From NCBI RefSeq assembly GCF_900106995.1, contig NZ_FNOK01000017.1, positions 52,889 through 116,888 on the forward strand: a stretch of DNA of 64,000 nt, read 5' to 3'. The position numbers and the translations under genes are program-made. Shown in pieces: positions 36,464 to 44,122 of this stretch. This DNA is from Saccharopolyspora shandongensis (lineage in GTDB: Bacteria; Actinomycetota; Actinomycetes; Mycobacteriales; Pseudonocardiaceae). The notes below the pieces were generated by a model. It ran no database searches, had not been told where the DNA came from, and saw nothing but the letters and a program-made list of their open reading frames with translations. Every line of letters starts with the position of its first letter. Position 1 is the first letter of the stretch.

Positions 36464-37314
36464 CGCTCGGCCTCCAAGTCTTTGCGGATTTCGGCGATGA
36501 GCTTCCTGGATCCCGCGTAGCTCAGCGCCGCCTTGAACACCATATCCGCTGCTTGGCGATAAATTTCTACGTCGTCTGGCTCATGCAGGTATAGCCCCGA
36601 TCGGCGGTTTTCCAGCTGGACGACAGGTCGGGATTCCTCCGATTCGATCAGGATGAACAGGCCCTCCAGGGCGGGATGCCAGCCGCTGGCGAAGGGCACA
36701 ACCCGCAGGTCCACGTTCTCCCGCTCCGACATGAGCAGCAAATGGTCCATCTGATCGGCCATTACGTTCGGCCCGCCAAGGACTTGCCGCAGAGCAGCTT
36801 CGCCGATCGCGACGGCGAGGCGTACCGGATTTTCCTGGCGCGTGATCGCCTCACGTCGTCCGGCACGAACGGCGATTCTGGTTTCGATCTCACCCAGCGG
36901 GACGCCGCCGCCGGTCATGATCGCTCGAACGTAGGCCGTGGTTTGGAGCAATCCCGGAATGAGCAGAGGCGCGGCTTGCGTGATGGCCGTTGCAGTTCGC
37001 TCAAATTCCAGGAGTGCGGCGAGTTGTTGACGTTGCTCGGGGAGACTGACGGCTAGCCAATGCGGAGCACTGGTATTCCGCGTCATGTCGACGATCTCGT
37101 CGTACCGTTCGCCTGTCACGCCAAGGGTTGTCAGAATCCGCGCTACATCAGCTGGTTTTGGGCAACGGTCGCCGGTTTCCCATCGGGAGAGAGTCCCGGG
37201 CGCGCACTCGATCTGGCTCGCAAAATGCCGCAGCTTCCAGCCTTGCTCTTCGCGTGCCGCGCGGAGCGCGGCGCCTAGGGCGCGCGCTTTGGGTGTCCGA
37301 GTGTTTCCAGGCAT
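36460..37314 (-). CDS. XRE-family regulator with DUF5753 domain
   Basis: A 284-residue protein with an N-terminal HTH (LGAALRAAREEQGWKLRHFASQIECAPGTLSRWETGDRCPKPADVARIL) and the C-terminal DUF5753 region (SLPEQRQQLAALLEFERTATAITQAAPLLIPGLLQTTAYVRAI). ATG 37314 (MPGNTRTPK) is chosen over 37335. It is translationally coupled to the DUF397 gene. This is the common actinomycete regulator-antagonist module. Confidence 0.92.
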   Translation of the reverse strand: MPGNTRTPKARALGAALRAAREEQGWKLRHFASQIECAPGTLSRWETGDRCPKPADVARILTTLGVTGERYDEIVDMTRNTSAPHWLAVSLPEQRQQLAALLEFERTATAITQAAPLLIPGLLQTTAYVRAIMTGGGVPLGEIETRIAVRAGRREAITRQENPVRLAVAIGEAALRQVLGGPNVMADQMDHLLLMSERENVDLRVVPFASGWHPALEGLFILIESEESRPVVQLENRRSGLYLHEPDDVEIYRQAADMVFKAALSYAGSRKLIAEIRKDLEAER

Positions 37315-37435
37315 GCAACGAAGAATATGCCTCACAGTAGCGGTTGAGCATCACTCGAAGAGGTAGTTGCCGATCAAAGTTTCCGTTGGTTTTCTAGATT
37401 CCGGAAACAAAAAGTCAACGGCGTGGGGGTGCTGG

Positions 37436-37684
37436 ATGTATTCGTTCCACTGGGTTCCTGCGGATGGGCAGCGGCATGCGAGCCTGGATTCCCGTCCGGG
37501 CGGCGGTTATCCGACCGGCATGCCGGTGTCGACGTTGTGCGAGCGGAACTTGCCGGCCGACAACTCGGATCTCGGCTGGCTGTGGTCCACCTGCGGCGAC
37601 TGCAACGCAGAAGCGCACCGCATAGCCGGAACTCGCCCCGACGCCAACGGTTTCCAGTCGACGTCGCCGGGCCGTGGGCGCTGA
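37436..37684 (+). CDS. Small zinc-finger-like protein
   Basis: An 82-residue protein. Conserved-looking features are FHWVPADGQRHA, STLCERNLPADNSDLGWLWSTCGDCNAEAHRIAG, giving C-x18-C-x2-C-x3-H as a possible metal site. Similar short proteins occur beside XRE-DUF397 modules in Pseudonocardiaceae, from memory. It is divergent from the XRE gene and overlaps the next gene's start. Confidence 0.65.
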   Translation: MYSFHWVPADGQRHASLDSRPGGGYPTGMPVSTLCERNLPADNSDLGWLWSTCGDCNAEAHRIAGTRPDANGFQSTSPGRGR

Positions 37685-37874
37685 GAACGCGGCCCTGGCG
37701 GTCCTGCTGCGGCGGGCCCAATGGCTGCTCGACGACCTCGCCTTCCAGGTCGGCGCAGGTCACCGCGATGCCGACGACTTCGAAGCCGTCGCCACCGTTC
37801 TTTCCGAGATCTCCCGACTGCTCCAGGAAAAGTCCCCGACCACCAACTCAGAAGGAACCGTCGAATGCTCGTAA
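37674..37874 (+). CDS. Small hypothetical helical protein
   Basis: A 66-residue protein starting at GTG 37674, overlapping the previous gene by 11 bp. The sequence (AALAVLLRRAQWLLDDLAFQVGAG, then FEAVATVLSEISRLLQ) looks fully alpha-helical. No family is recognised. It is the middle gene of a three-gene overlapping cluster. Confidence 0.6.
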   Translation: MGAENAALAVLLRRAQWLLDDLAFQVGAGHRDADDFEAVATVLSEISRLLQEKSPTTNSEGTVECS

Positions 37875-38164
37875 TGCTCCCGGTCATCGCCGTGATCGTC
37901 ACCGCCCCGGCGCTCTTCTTCCTCGCCATGCACTGGAAGGCCGACCAGCCGCAGCATGCCGGAGGAGGCGAAGGAGCCCTGACGGTCTGGCAGCTGATCG
38001 CCAACGTCGAAGCCGAACGACAACAACGTTCGCAACCGGGCCGCCACCGCCTCCGCGAGCCGGCACCCGACGACGAACCCCAAAACTCCACATCGGACAC
38101 CGAGATCTCCGCTCCACCACAGGAGATCCAGCAGAGAATCCTCGAAGCCCTCCACCGCCTCTGA
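37865..38164 (+). CDS. Small single-pass membrane protein
   Basis: A 99-residue protein starting at ATG 37865, overlapping the preceding stop by 10 bp. A hydrophobic N-terminal helix (MLVMLPVIAVIVTAPALFFLAMHW) is followed by a polar, Gln/Pro-rich cytoplasmic-type tail. It is the last gene of the cluster opposite the XRE-DUF397 pair. Function unknown. Confidence 0.6.
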   Translation: MLVMLPVIAVIVTAPALFFLAMHWKADQPQHAGGGEGALTVWQLIANVEAERQQRSQPGRHRLREPAPDDEPQNSTSDTEISAPPQEIQQRILEALHRL

Positions 38165-38227
38165 ACCCCTAGACCAAGGGCCCGGAAGCCGACGCGCCCC
38201 CGAACCCTCCGGCGCCGGGCCCCTGCG

Positions 38228-38266
38228 GGCCGGTCGGTGCGCCCCCTCCCCACGCACCGACCGGCC
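38228..38266. terminator. Hairpin after the small-gene cluster
   Basis: Arms GGCCGGTCGGTGCG (38228-38241) and CGCACCGACCGGCC (38253-38266) pair perfectly over 14 bp. It lies 63 bp after the last small gene. Confidence 0.75.
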
Positions 38267-38285
38267 ACCCCCGCTGAGGCGGCGG

Positions 38286-38338
38286 TTTCGCGCGAAACCG
38301 TCATTCTCCAGGCGTGCGCGCGCCGTTTTCGCGCGAAA
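38286..38338. repeat. Phased TTTCGCGCGAAA palindrome array, 2 units
   Basis: Centres 38291.5 and 38332.5, 41 bp apart, between convergent genes and just after the hairpin at 38228. Confidence 0.9.
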
Positions 38339-38390
38339 ACGTCGCCCCACAGGTACGACGAGGCCTAAAACGGCAATCGCTGATCGCGGG

Positions 38391-39035
38391 TCAGCAGATC
38401 GGCAGGCGGGCGCACTCGCGGCAGACCCGGGCCGACGTCGCCAGCACCGCGTGCGACGCGACCGTGAACCCGCCCGCGAGCAGGATCAGCGGCCACGCGG
38501 TCGCCAACGGCAAGGCGATGGCGAGCGCGATCCCGGCGAACGGCATGGCCACGCTGGCGGTGGTGCCCGCCCAGCCGACCAGCAGCGGAAGCCGGTCCGG
38601 CACGGGCAACCAGCGGGTGAGCGGCCCGGTCGCGGCCAGGGTCGCCGCCGCGAGCACCCCGGCGGCCGCCGCGACAGCGGTCAGCAGCTGGACCGCGTGC
38701 GGCAGCTGCCAGCCCTGGATGTGGCTGGCCGTCCAGATCGCGTACCAGCAGACGATCAGGAATCCGACGGTGACGATGAGCGCCCGGGCGGTGTGCCGGG
38801 TCTGGGCGATGGTGAGCTCTTGCTGGCAGCTCGGCGCAAGCTCGCTGGGCGTTCCGAACTCCCGCACCGCCTGCTCGACGGCCTGCCGGTACGGCAACCC
38901 TTCGGCGGTCTGCGCCGCCACCGCGTCCACCAGGCCGTCGCGGATCTCGCCGACCAGCCGGGACTTCGCCCGCGCCGGGCCGTGCAGGGCGGTCGTCAGC
39001 TCGGCGGCGTAGTCCTCGATCGGATCGGCGCTCAT
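38391..39035 (-). CDS. Permease-prefix-domain membrane protein
   Basis: A 214-residue protein. The N-terminal part (YAAELTTALHGPARAKSRLVGEIRDGLVDAVAAQTAEGLPYRQAVEQAVREFGTP) matches the permease prefix domain 1, followed by about five helices. It is coupled to the PadR gene (stop/start overlap TGA/ATG at 39032-39035). Such pairs are common in actinobacteria, and the PadR protein probably regulates the pair. Confidence 0.85.
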   Translation of the reverse strand: MSADPIEDYAAELTTALHGPARAKSRLVGEIRDGLVDAVAAQTAEGLPYRQAVEQAVREFGTPSELAPSCQQELTIAQTRHTARALIVTVGFLIVCWYAIWTASHIQGWQLPHAVQLLTAVAAAAGVLAAATLAATGPLTRWLPVPDRLPLLVGWAGTTASVAMPFAGIALAIALPLATAWPLILLAGGFTVASHAVLATSARVCRECARLPIC

Positions 39036-39364
39036 GCGGTGCCCCGGCTCGGGTTGAGGACCGCGCTGATCGTGGCCGTGAAGTCGTCCCAGGCCGTGCG
39101 CGCCTTGGCCAGGTTGCCCCGCCCAGCGTCGGTGAGCCGGTAGCAGCGGCGGCGCCGTTCGCCGATGGATTCCCAGCTGCTGCGCAGCAATCCGAGTCGC
39201 TCCAGCCGGTTCAGGGCCGGGTAGATCGTCCCGGTGCGCAGTTCCAGCGCGCCGCCGCTGCGCTGCTGGACCTCGGTGATGATCGCGTAGCCGTGCAGCG
39301 GTCCGTGCTCCAGCACGGCCAGCAGCAGCCCGTCCAGATGCCCTCGCACCGCATCGACCCTCAT
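39032..39364 (-). CDS. PadR-family regulator
   Basis: A 110-residue winged-helix regulator: GLLLAVLEHGPLHGYAIITEVQQRSGGALELRTGTIYPALNRLERLGLL, then YRLTDAGR. It is divergent from a membrane-protein pair at 39439, so it may control both directions. The repeat TACAC/GTGTA at 39377 is a candidate operator. Confidence 0.93.
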   Translation of the reverse strand: MRVDAVRGHLDGLLLAVLEHGPLHGYAIITEVQQRSGGALELRTGTIYPALNRLERLGLLRSSWESIGERRRRCYRLTDAGRGNLAKARTAWDDFTATISAVLNPSRGTA

Positions 39365-39376
39365 GAGTTGGCAGCC

Positions 39377-39390
39377 TACACAGTCGTGTA
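39377..39390. promoter_or_regulatory. Candidate PadR operator
   Basis: TACAC-agtc-GTGTA is a perfect 5-bp-arm inverted repeat in the 74-bp AT-rich region between the divergent padR and DUF2269-like genes. Confidence 0.45.
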
Positions 39391-39438
39391 TATATTGCCA
39401 ATCAACATGTCGACAGACTACATATCTGGGGGTCTGCG

Positions 39439-39882
39439 GTGACCAAGCTGCTGCTGTCCATCCACGTCCTCGCGGCGATGCTGGTGATCGGGCCGATCAC
39501 CGTGGCCGCCTCGATGTTCCCGCGGTACGCCAAGCAAGCACCCGACTCCGACCGCGCGGCCGGAATCGCCAAGCTGCTGCACCGGATCTGCCGCGGCTAC
39601 GCCGTCGCGGGCATCGCGGTCCCGGTCTTCGGCCTCGCGACCGGCGCCCAGCTCGGCGTCCTCACCGACCCCTGGCTGATCATCTCGATCGTGCTGACGG
39701 CGATCGCCGCGGCCATCCTGGTGATGGCGATCCTCCCCGCCCAGCGGCGCATGCTCGGCGAGGCCGACGACCTGAACGCCACGGCGAAGCGCCTGGCGAT
39801 GCTCACCGGCATCTTCAACGTGCTCTGGGTGATCGTCGTGGTGCTCATGATCGTCCGCCCCGGCTCGACGACGGGAGCGTGA
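39439..39882 (+). CDS. DUF2269-like membrane protein
   Basis: A 147-residue protein with four hydrophobic helices (LLLSIHVLAAMLVIGPITVAASM, YAVAGIAVPVFGLATG, PWLIISIVLTAIAAAILVMAI, LTGIFNVLWVIVVVLMIV). The conserved His in the first helix fits the DUF2269/DUF2214-like group. GTG 39439. It overlaps the next gene by four bases. Function unknown. Confidence 0.7.
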   Translation: MTKLLLSIHVLAAMLVIGPITVAASMFPRYAKQAPDSDRAAGIAKLLHRICRGYAVAGIAVPVFGLATGAQLGVLTDPWLIISIVLTAIAAAILVMAILPAQRRMLGEADDLNATAKRLAMLTGIFNVLWVIVVVLMIVRPGSTTGA

Positions 39883-40136
39883 AGCCCGTGCTGACGCTGC
39901 GAATCGCGGCCGGCGTCGAGGCGGCCTCGCTCGCGATCCTGCTGCTCAACGTGTTCACCGCGCACCTGGCCCCGATCACGTCGCTCGGCGGCCCGATCCA
40001 CGGCATGGCCTACCTTGTCACAATCGCGGCGACCTTCCTCATCCCGGCCCCGCAGGCCGCCCGATGGCTCGCGATCATCCCGGGCATCGGCGGCCTCCTA
40101 GCCCTACGACGAATCTCCGTCGCCAACCAACCCTGA
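39879..40136 (+). CDS. Small membrane protein, DUF3817-like
   Basis: An 85-residue protein with helices LRIAAGVEAASLAILLLNVFTAH, GPIHGMAYLVTIAATFLIP and ARWLAIIPGIGGLLALR. The GxxHGxxY motif and three-helix pattern resemble DUF3817. GTG 39879 overlaps the previous stop (GTGA). Cotranscribed with the DUF2269-like gene. Confidence 0.65.
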   Translation: MKPVLTLRIAAGVEAASLAILLLNVFTAHLAPITSLGGPIHGMAYLVTIAATFLIPAPQAARWLAIIPGIGGLLALRRISVANQP

Positions 40137-40150
40137 CGGCACCGCGCCGC

Positions 40151-40286
40151 GTTCGCGCGAAACCAACGCGCCCCACGCCTGCCGGATGGCGATTTCGCGA
40201 AACCGACGTTCCGTGCGCGTGTCGGGTGGCGTTTTCGCGCGAAAACGGCGTTCCCCACGCGTGCCGGGTGGCGTTTTCGCGCGAAA
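40151..40286. repeat. Phased palindrome array, 4 units
   Basis: Centres 40156.5 (TTCGCGCGAAA, imperfect), 40197.5 (TTTCGCGAAA, two bases short), 40238.5 and 40280.5 (perfect). Spacings are 41, 41 and 42 bp. Spacers share a theme (ACGC-TGCCGG-TGGCG). It lies between convergent genes and is the longest of the eight clusters. Confidence 0.9.
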
Positions 40287-40301
40287 ACGGCGCCATCTCG
40301 C

Positions 40302-41231
40302 TCAGTCGAGTGTTGCGCGGTCGGCGTCGGGGAGCCAGTGGCGCGTGGCGTCGTAGTCGAGCCAGCCGCGTTGGGTCGTGGCTTCGTCGCAGGAGCGGCG
40401 GAGTGCGTCGAGGGAGCGGCTCGGGTTGCCCCGCCGCCAGAGCAAGGACCAGGCGTAAAGCGGCGTGGGGCGGGTGAGGGGAACTCGGCTCAGCGGTGTG
40501 TTCTCCGGCAGTGGGACGCCGCTGGGCAGGATCGCCACGCGCTCCGGTTCCGCGCGGATCTGGTCGAGGAAGTGGTCCAGGCCCAGGTTGACACTGGCCG
40601 CCACCGCATCGAGTCCGAAGTGGATGGTGAAGCGGTCGAGGAAGTCCAGGCGGTCCAGCGCGGCCGGGCACCAGATCGTGCTGCCGCGCAGGTCGGCGGG
40701 CCGGAGCTCCGCCGCGCCCGCCAGGGGATGGGCCGGGCCGACGATGGCGTCGACCGGTTCGAGGCGCACCACCTGGTGCTCGAACTCCTCGCCGAGCGGA
40801 GGAACCCGGCCGAACCCGGCGTCGATCTCGCCGCGCCCCAACGCCGTCGTCGCGGCCACCAGATCGCGGCTGAGCCCTAGCTCGGCGCCGAGAGCGTTCT
40901 CGACGACGAGCCCGATCGTGCGCATCGGGGCGTACAGATGGCCCCAGACGTCGACGCGCAGCGACCGCCGCTCGCGGCGGGCCTCGGTCACCGCGAAGCC
41001 GGCGGCGGCAAGGGCCTGCTGCGCTGGTTCGAGGAAGCGGCGTCCGGCTTCGGTCAGCGCCACGCTGTGCTTGTCGCGGTCGAACAGCCTGACGCCCAAC
41101 TGGCGTTCCAACCTGGCGATCCGCTTCGACAGCGCCTGCTGGCTGATGAAGAGCTGCCCGGCGGCTCGCCCGAAGTGCGATTCCCGGGCGGCCGCGACGA
41201 ACGCCCGAACCTGCGCCAGATCAAGATCCAC
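40302..41231 (-). CDS. LysR-family transcriptional regulator
   Basis: A 309-residue protein with the LysR HTH (LDLAQVRAFVAAARESHFGRAAGQLFISQQALSKRIARLERQLGVRLFDRD) and the effector-binding domain. GTG 41231 follows GAGGTGAAGG. It is divergent from an alpha/beta hydrolase across 114 bp, its probable target. Confidence 0.93.
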   Translation of the reverse strand: MDLDLAQVRAFVAAARESHFGRAAGQLFISQQALSKRIARLERQLGVRLFDRDKHSVALTEAGRRFLEPAQQALAAAGFAVTEARRERRSLRVDVWGHLYAPMRTIGLVVENALGAELGLSRDLVAATTALGRGEIDAGFGRVPPLGEEFEHQVVRLEPVDAIVGPAHPLAGAAELRPADLRGSTIWCPAALDRLDFLDRFTIHFGLDAVAASVNLGLDHFLDQIRAEPERVAILPSGVPLPENTPLSRVPLTRPTPLYAWSLLWRRGNPSRSLDALRRSCDEATTQRGWLDYDATRHWLPDADRATLD

Positions 41232-41345
41232 GCCTTCACCTCGAACGACAACCACTGGTTGTCACAGCCTACGGATCGCTGTTGGACCGCCCCACCTCGG
41301 CCGGTGTCTGCTTGGGGCGCAGCAGAACTTCCCGACGGAGCCGAC

Positions 41346-42380
41346 GTGCACACCTTCTTCGATCAGCCGGACCTCCTCCCCGGCTTCGCCGACGCCAACC
41401 GCCCGCGCGCCATCGCGGCGGGCATCGACCCGTTCCAGTACGACGCCGTGACCGTCGAGCTCACGTCGATCCGGGACTGGCCGACGGCGTTCGCCCGCGC
41501 CGGCCGCGAACACCTCGCCCGCGCCGAGCAAGCCGATGAGCAGGGCCTGAGCGCTTCGGCGTCGGAGGCCTACCGCGACGCCGCGCTGTGGTTCCACTTC
41601 GCCACGGTGCTGCCGAACCCGGACCTCGGCGCGCACGCCGCGGCCGCCAAGGCATCCGCCGACGCACAACGCCGCGCCGACCCGGCCGCCGAGCACATCA
41701 CCGACCCCGACTTCGCCGGAATCCTGCGGCGCCCGACGGGTATCCGCGCGCCCGTCGTCGTGCTGATCCCGGGCATGAACTCCGGCAAGGTCGAGTTCAT
41801 GCCGATCGCGGACAGCCTGCTCCGCCGCGGCGTCGCGGTTCTCGCCATCGACGGGCCAGGTCAAGGTGAGCTCGCGACGCGGAGCCACTGGGAGCCCGAG
41901 TACCAGAAGGTGGTCCACCGGGTGCTCGACGTCATCGAGGATCGGTCCGATGTGGACGGACAGCGGGTCGCCGCGATGGCGCTGAGCATGGGCGGCTACC
42001 TCGGCGCCCTCGCGGCAGCGCACGAACCGCGCATCCGCGCGCTGGTCAGCGTCAGCGGCCCCTCGGCCCTGCACTGGGACCAGCTGGCGCCCTACGTGAC
42101 GGACACCTTCGCGCTGCGCACGGGCAGCGCCACGGCTGGCCGCGACTTCGCCCGCGGCATCAACGCCGCAGAGATCGCCCCGCGCATCGCCCAGCCGATG
42201 CGGGTCCTCGACGGCGGCCTCGACGTGATCCCGGGAGTCGCCAACGCCGAACCCCTGGCGCGCCACGCCCCGAACGCCGAGTACCTCCTGATCCCGGAGG
42301 GCAACCACCTGCTGGAGACCACCCGCTGGAAGTGGCTCCCCGACACGGCGGACTGGCTCGCCGACCACCTCCGCAAGTGA
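41346..42380 (+). CDS. Alpha/beta hydrolase, FrsA/DHPON-hydrolase-like
   Basis: A 344-residue protein. A helical N-terminal region (about 1-120) precedes the hydrolase core VVVLIPGMNSGKVEF, DGPGQGE, nucleophile elbow ALSMGGYLG, and the C-terminal IPEGNHLLE His. The helical cap before the core resembles 2,6-dihydroxypseudooxynicotine hydrolase and FrsA-type enzymes. GTG 41346. The substrate is unknown; the divergent LysR gene suggests substrate-induced expression. Confidence 0.82.
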   Translation: MHTFFDQPDLLPGFADANRPRAIAAGIDPFQYDAVTVELTSIRDWPTAFARAGREHLARAEQADEQGLSASASEAYRDAALWFHFATVLPNPDLGAHAAAAKASADAQRRADPAAEHITDPDFAGILRRPTGIRAPVVVLIPGMNSGKVEFMPIADSLLRRGVAVLAIDGPGQGELATRSHWEPEYQKVVHRVLDVIEDRSDVDGQRVAAMALSMGGYLGALAAAHEPRIRALVSVSGPSALHWDQLAPYVTDTFALRTGSATAGRDFARGINAAEIAPRIAQPMRVLDGGLDVIPGVANAEPLARHAPNAEYLLIPEGNHLLETTRWKWLPDTADWLADHLRK

Positions 42381-42441
42381 CCTGCCAGAACACCGGAACG
42401 GTGAGCCCTCAGGCAGCGCGGGCACTTGCTCCGTGCGCCGT

Positions 42442-42535
42442 TTTCGCGCGAAACCGGCATTCCTCGTGCCTGTGGGTGGCGTTTTCGCGCGAAACCGGCG
42501 TACCGCGTGCCTGCGTGTGGTGATTTCGCGCGAAA
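42442..42535. repeat. Phased TTTCGCGCGAAA palindrome array, 3 units
   Basis: Centres 42447.5, 42488.5 and 42529.5, exactly 41 bp apart each, between convergent genes. The spacers are related to each other (CGTGCCTG-G-GTGG). Confidence 0.92.
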
Positions 42536-42548
42536 TCGCCGCGCGGCT

Positions 42549-42776
42549 TCAGCCCGGTGCCCGGTAGGACACGACGTCGCCGGGTTGGCAGTCGAGCTCG
42601 CGGCAGATGGCGGTGAGGGTGCTGAAGCGGATCGCCTTGGCGCGGTTGTTCTTCAGGATGGACAGGTTGGCGATCGTCACGTCGACGCGCGCGGCGAGCT
42701 CCGCGAGGGTCATGTCGCGCTCGGCGAGCAGCCGGTCCAGGTGGCACTCGATCCGGTGCGGTTCCTCCGGCGGCAT
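42549..42776 (-). CDS. Short XRE regulator (YozG-like)
   Basis: A 75-residue Cro/CI-type HTH protein: CHLDRLLAERDMTLAELAARVDVTIANLSILKNNRAKAIRFSTLTAICRELDCQPGDVVSY. Its ATG overlaps the stop of the DUF2975 gene (TGATG), so both are made together. This pair is widespread, and the HTH protein presumably binds the double palindrome at 43395. Confidence 0.93.
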   Translation of the reverse strand: MPPEEPHRIECHLDRLLAERDMTLAELAARVDVTIANLSILKNNRAKAIRFSTLTAICRELDCQPGDVVSYRAPG

Positions 42777-43378
42777 CAGACCAGTCCTTCGGTATCGGCG
42801 CGCAGCCGGGCGCCGTTGCGGAACGCCACGGCGGCGGCCGCGACGAGCAGGCCCAGGAACAGCGAGGTCAGGTCGAACTCGGCGACGACGCGGATGGCGT
42901 TCTCCGCCGGCGTCCCGGCGGCCAGCAGATCCGTGGTGACCATGTCCGCCAGCGGAACCAGGAAACCCCGCAGCGGAAGGGCGATCGCGATGGCGAGCAG
43001 GCGCGGCGCGTTCCGAGGCGCGAAGAGGTCGCTGTCGCGGAACGTCCGGGCGACCTGGAGCAGGATCGAGAGGATCGCCACGAGCAGCAGGTTGCCGACG
43101 AGTTCGGGCAGGACGAGCAGCAGCCGGTCCGCGAAGCCGGGCGCGGCGAAGACCAGCTCGGCGTGGTCGGTTCCACGCAGCGCGACCGCGCCCGGGACGC
43201 CGGGAAGCTGCGCGGCATCGGCGAGCCGGACCTCGCGCGTGTCGACCGGCGGCAGCGGGCCGGTCACGCCGAGGACCGGGAAGAGGACGCCGAACAGGCC
43301 CACCAGCAGCAGCCCGAGCCCGATCGCGGCCTCCAGGGCCCGGCTGTCGGCCCGCGTCCACCAAGACGTGCTTCCCAT
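42776..43378 (-). CDS. DUF2975 membrane protein
   Basis: A 200-residue protein with four hydrophobic helices (ALEAAIGLGLLLVGLFGVLFPVLG, VGNLLLVAILSILLQVARTFRDSDLF, RLLAIAIALPLRGFLVPLADMVTT, FDLTSLFLGLLVAAAAVAF). FRDSDLFAPRNAPRLLAIA is the DUF2975 signature. ATG 43378 with GAAGGG. Partner of the short XRE regulator. Function unknown. Confidence 0.88.
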   Translation of the reverse strand: MGSTSWWTRADSRALEAAIGLGLLLVGLFGVLFPVLGVTGPLPPVDTREVRLADAAQLPGVPGAVALRGTDHAELVFAAPGFADRLLLVLPELVGNLLLVAILSILLQVARTFRDSDLFAPRNAPRLLAIAIALPLRGFLVPLADMVTTDLLAAGTPAENAIRVVAEFDLTSLFLGLLVAAAAVAFRNGARLRADTEGLV

Positions 43379-43394
43379 GTGCGCCACCCTTCGG

Positions 43395-43431
43395 CCATAT
43401 CGTTTCTCGATACTATCGAAAAACGATATGG
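43395..43431 (-). promoter_or_regulatory. Double TATCG-N5-CGATA operator
   Basis: Two adjacent sites, TATCG-TTTCT-CGATA (43398-43412) and TATCG-AAAAA-CGATA (43415-43429), together form a larger inverted repeat (CCATATCGTTT 43395-43405, AAACGATATGG 43421-43431). It lies directly upstream of the DUF2975-XRE pair and is the obvious binding site of the XRE protein. Confidence 0.75.
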
Positions 43432-43443
43432 CACGGGAAGGGT

Positions 43444-44073
43444 TCAGAACAGCGGCTCGCCCCAGGTGTCGGTGAAGACCAGCTCGGACAGCGGCTTGCG
43501 GATGCGCGGGCGGAGTTCCTTCTCCTGCAACCGCTCCGGCATGCCGTCCAAGGTGCCCAGACCGCCCACCGCGATCGCGATCATCGGCTCGAACTCGGCG
43601 GGCACGCCGAACTCGGCGCGCGCGGCGTCCCGGTCCATCCCGGCCATCTGGTGCGCGTAAAGACCCTCCGCGACGGCCTGCAGCACGAGGTTCTGGGCCG
43701 CCAGCGCCAGCCCGTACTCGCCGTAGGGCATCGGCTCGCCGTCCTCGTCGACCACCCGCGCGACGCCGATCGCCAGCGCCGCCGCGTTGCTGGTCCAGCC
43801 CTTGTTGCCGCGCGACAACGTGCCGTGGATCCGGTCGAAGGTCGCCTCGCCCCGGCGCGCCGCGATGAACCGCGCGGGCTGTGTGTTGCCCCACGACGGC
43901 GCCCACCTGGCCGCCTCGAACAACGCCGTGAACTGCCGGTCGCCGATCGCCGTGGCCGGGTCCAGCGCGCGCGGGCTCCACCGCTCGGCCAGCAGCGGGT
44001 GCAACGGCACCGACGTCTCGGCGGGCTTGCTCGCCGGAACCTCGGCGGTGTATTCCTCGGCAGTCACGGGCAC
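43444..44073 (-). CDS. Nitroreductase-family protein
   Basis: A 209-residue FMN-dependent oxidoreductase of the nitroreductase fold: LLAERWSPRALDPATAI, ARWAPSWGNTQPARFI (FMN binding), LALAAQNLVLQAVAEGLYAHQM and VGVPAEFEPMIAIAVG-like end. It should use NAD(P)H to reduce nitro or quinone compounds. The ATG at 44073 begins after CAGGAGGTG. Confidence 0.9.
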   Translation of the reverse strand: MPVTAEEYTAEVPASKPAETSVPLHPLLAERWSPRALDPATAIGDRQFTALFEAARWAPSWGNTQPARFIAARRGEATFDRIHGTLSRGNKGWTSNAAALAIGVARVVDEDGEPMPYGEYGLALAAQNLVLQAVAEGLYAHQMAGMDRDAARAEFGVPAEFEPMIAIAVGGLGTLDGMPERLQEKELRPRIRKPLSELVFTDTWGEPLF

Positions 44074-44122
44074 CTCCTGGATCGCTGGTGGCGAGTCTGT
44101 CCGCCGCCCACGCCGATGTCCA

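Noticed and set aside
40302-42380. A catabolic gene cluster around the LysR and FrsA-like hydrolase
   Set aside because: Only one enzyme gene is present and neighbours are unrelated regulators and membrane proteins.
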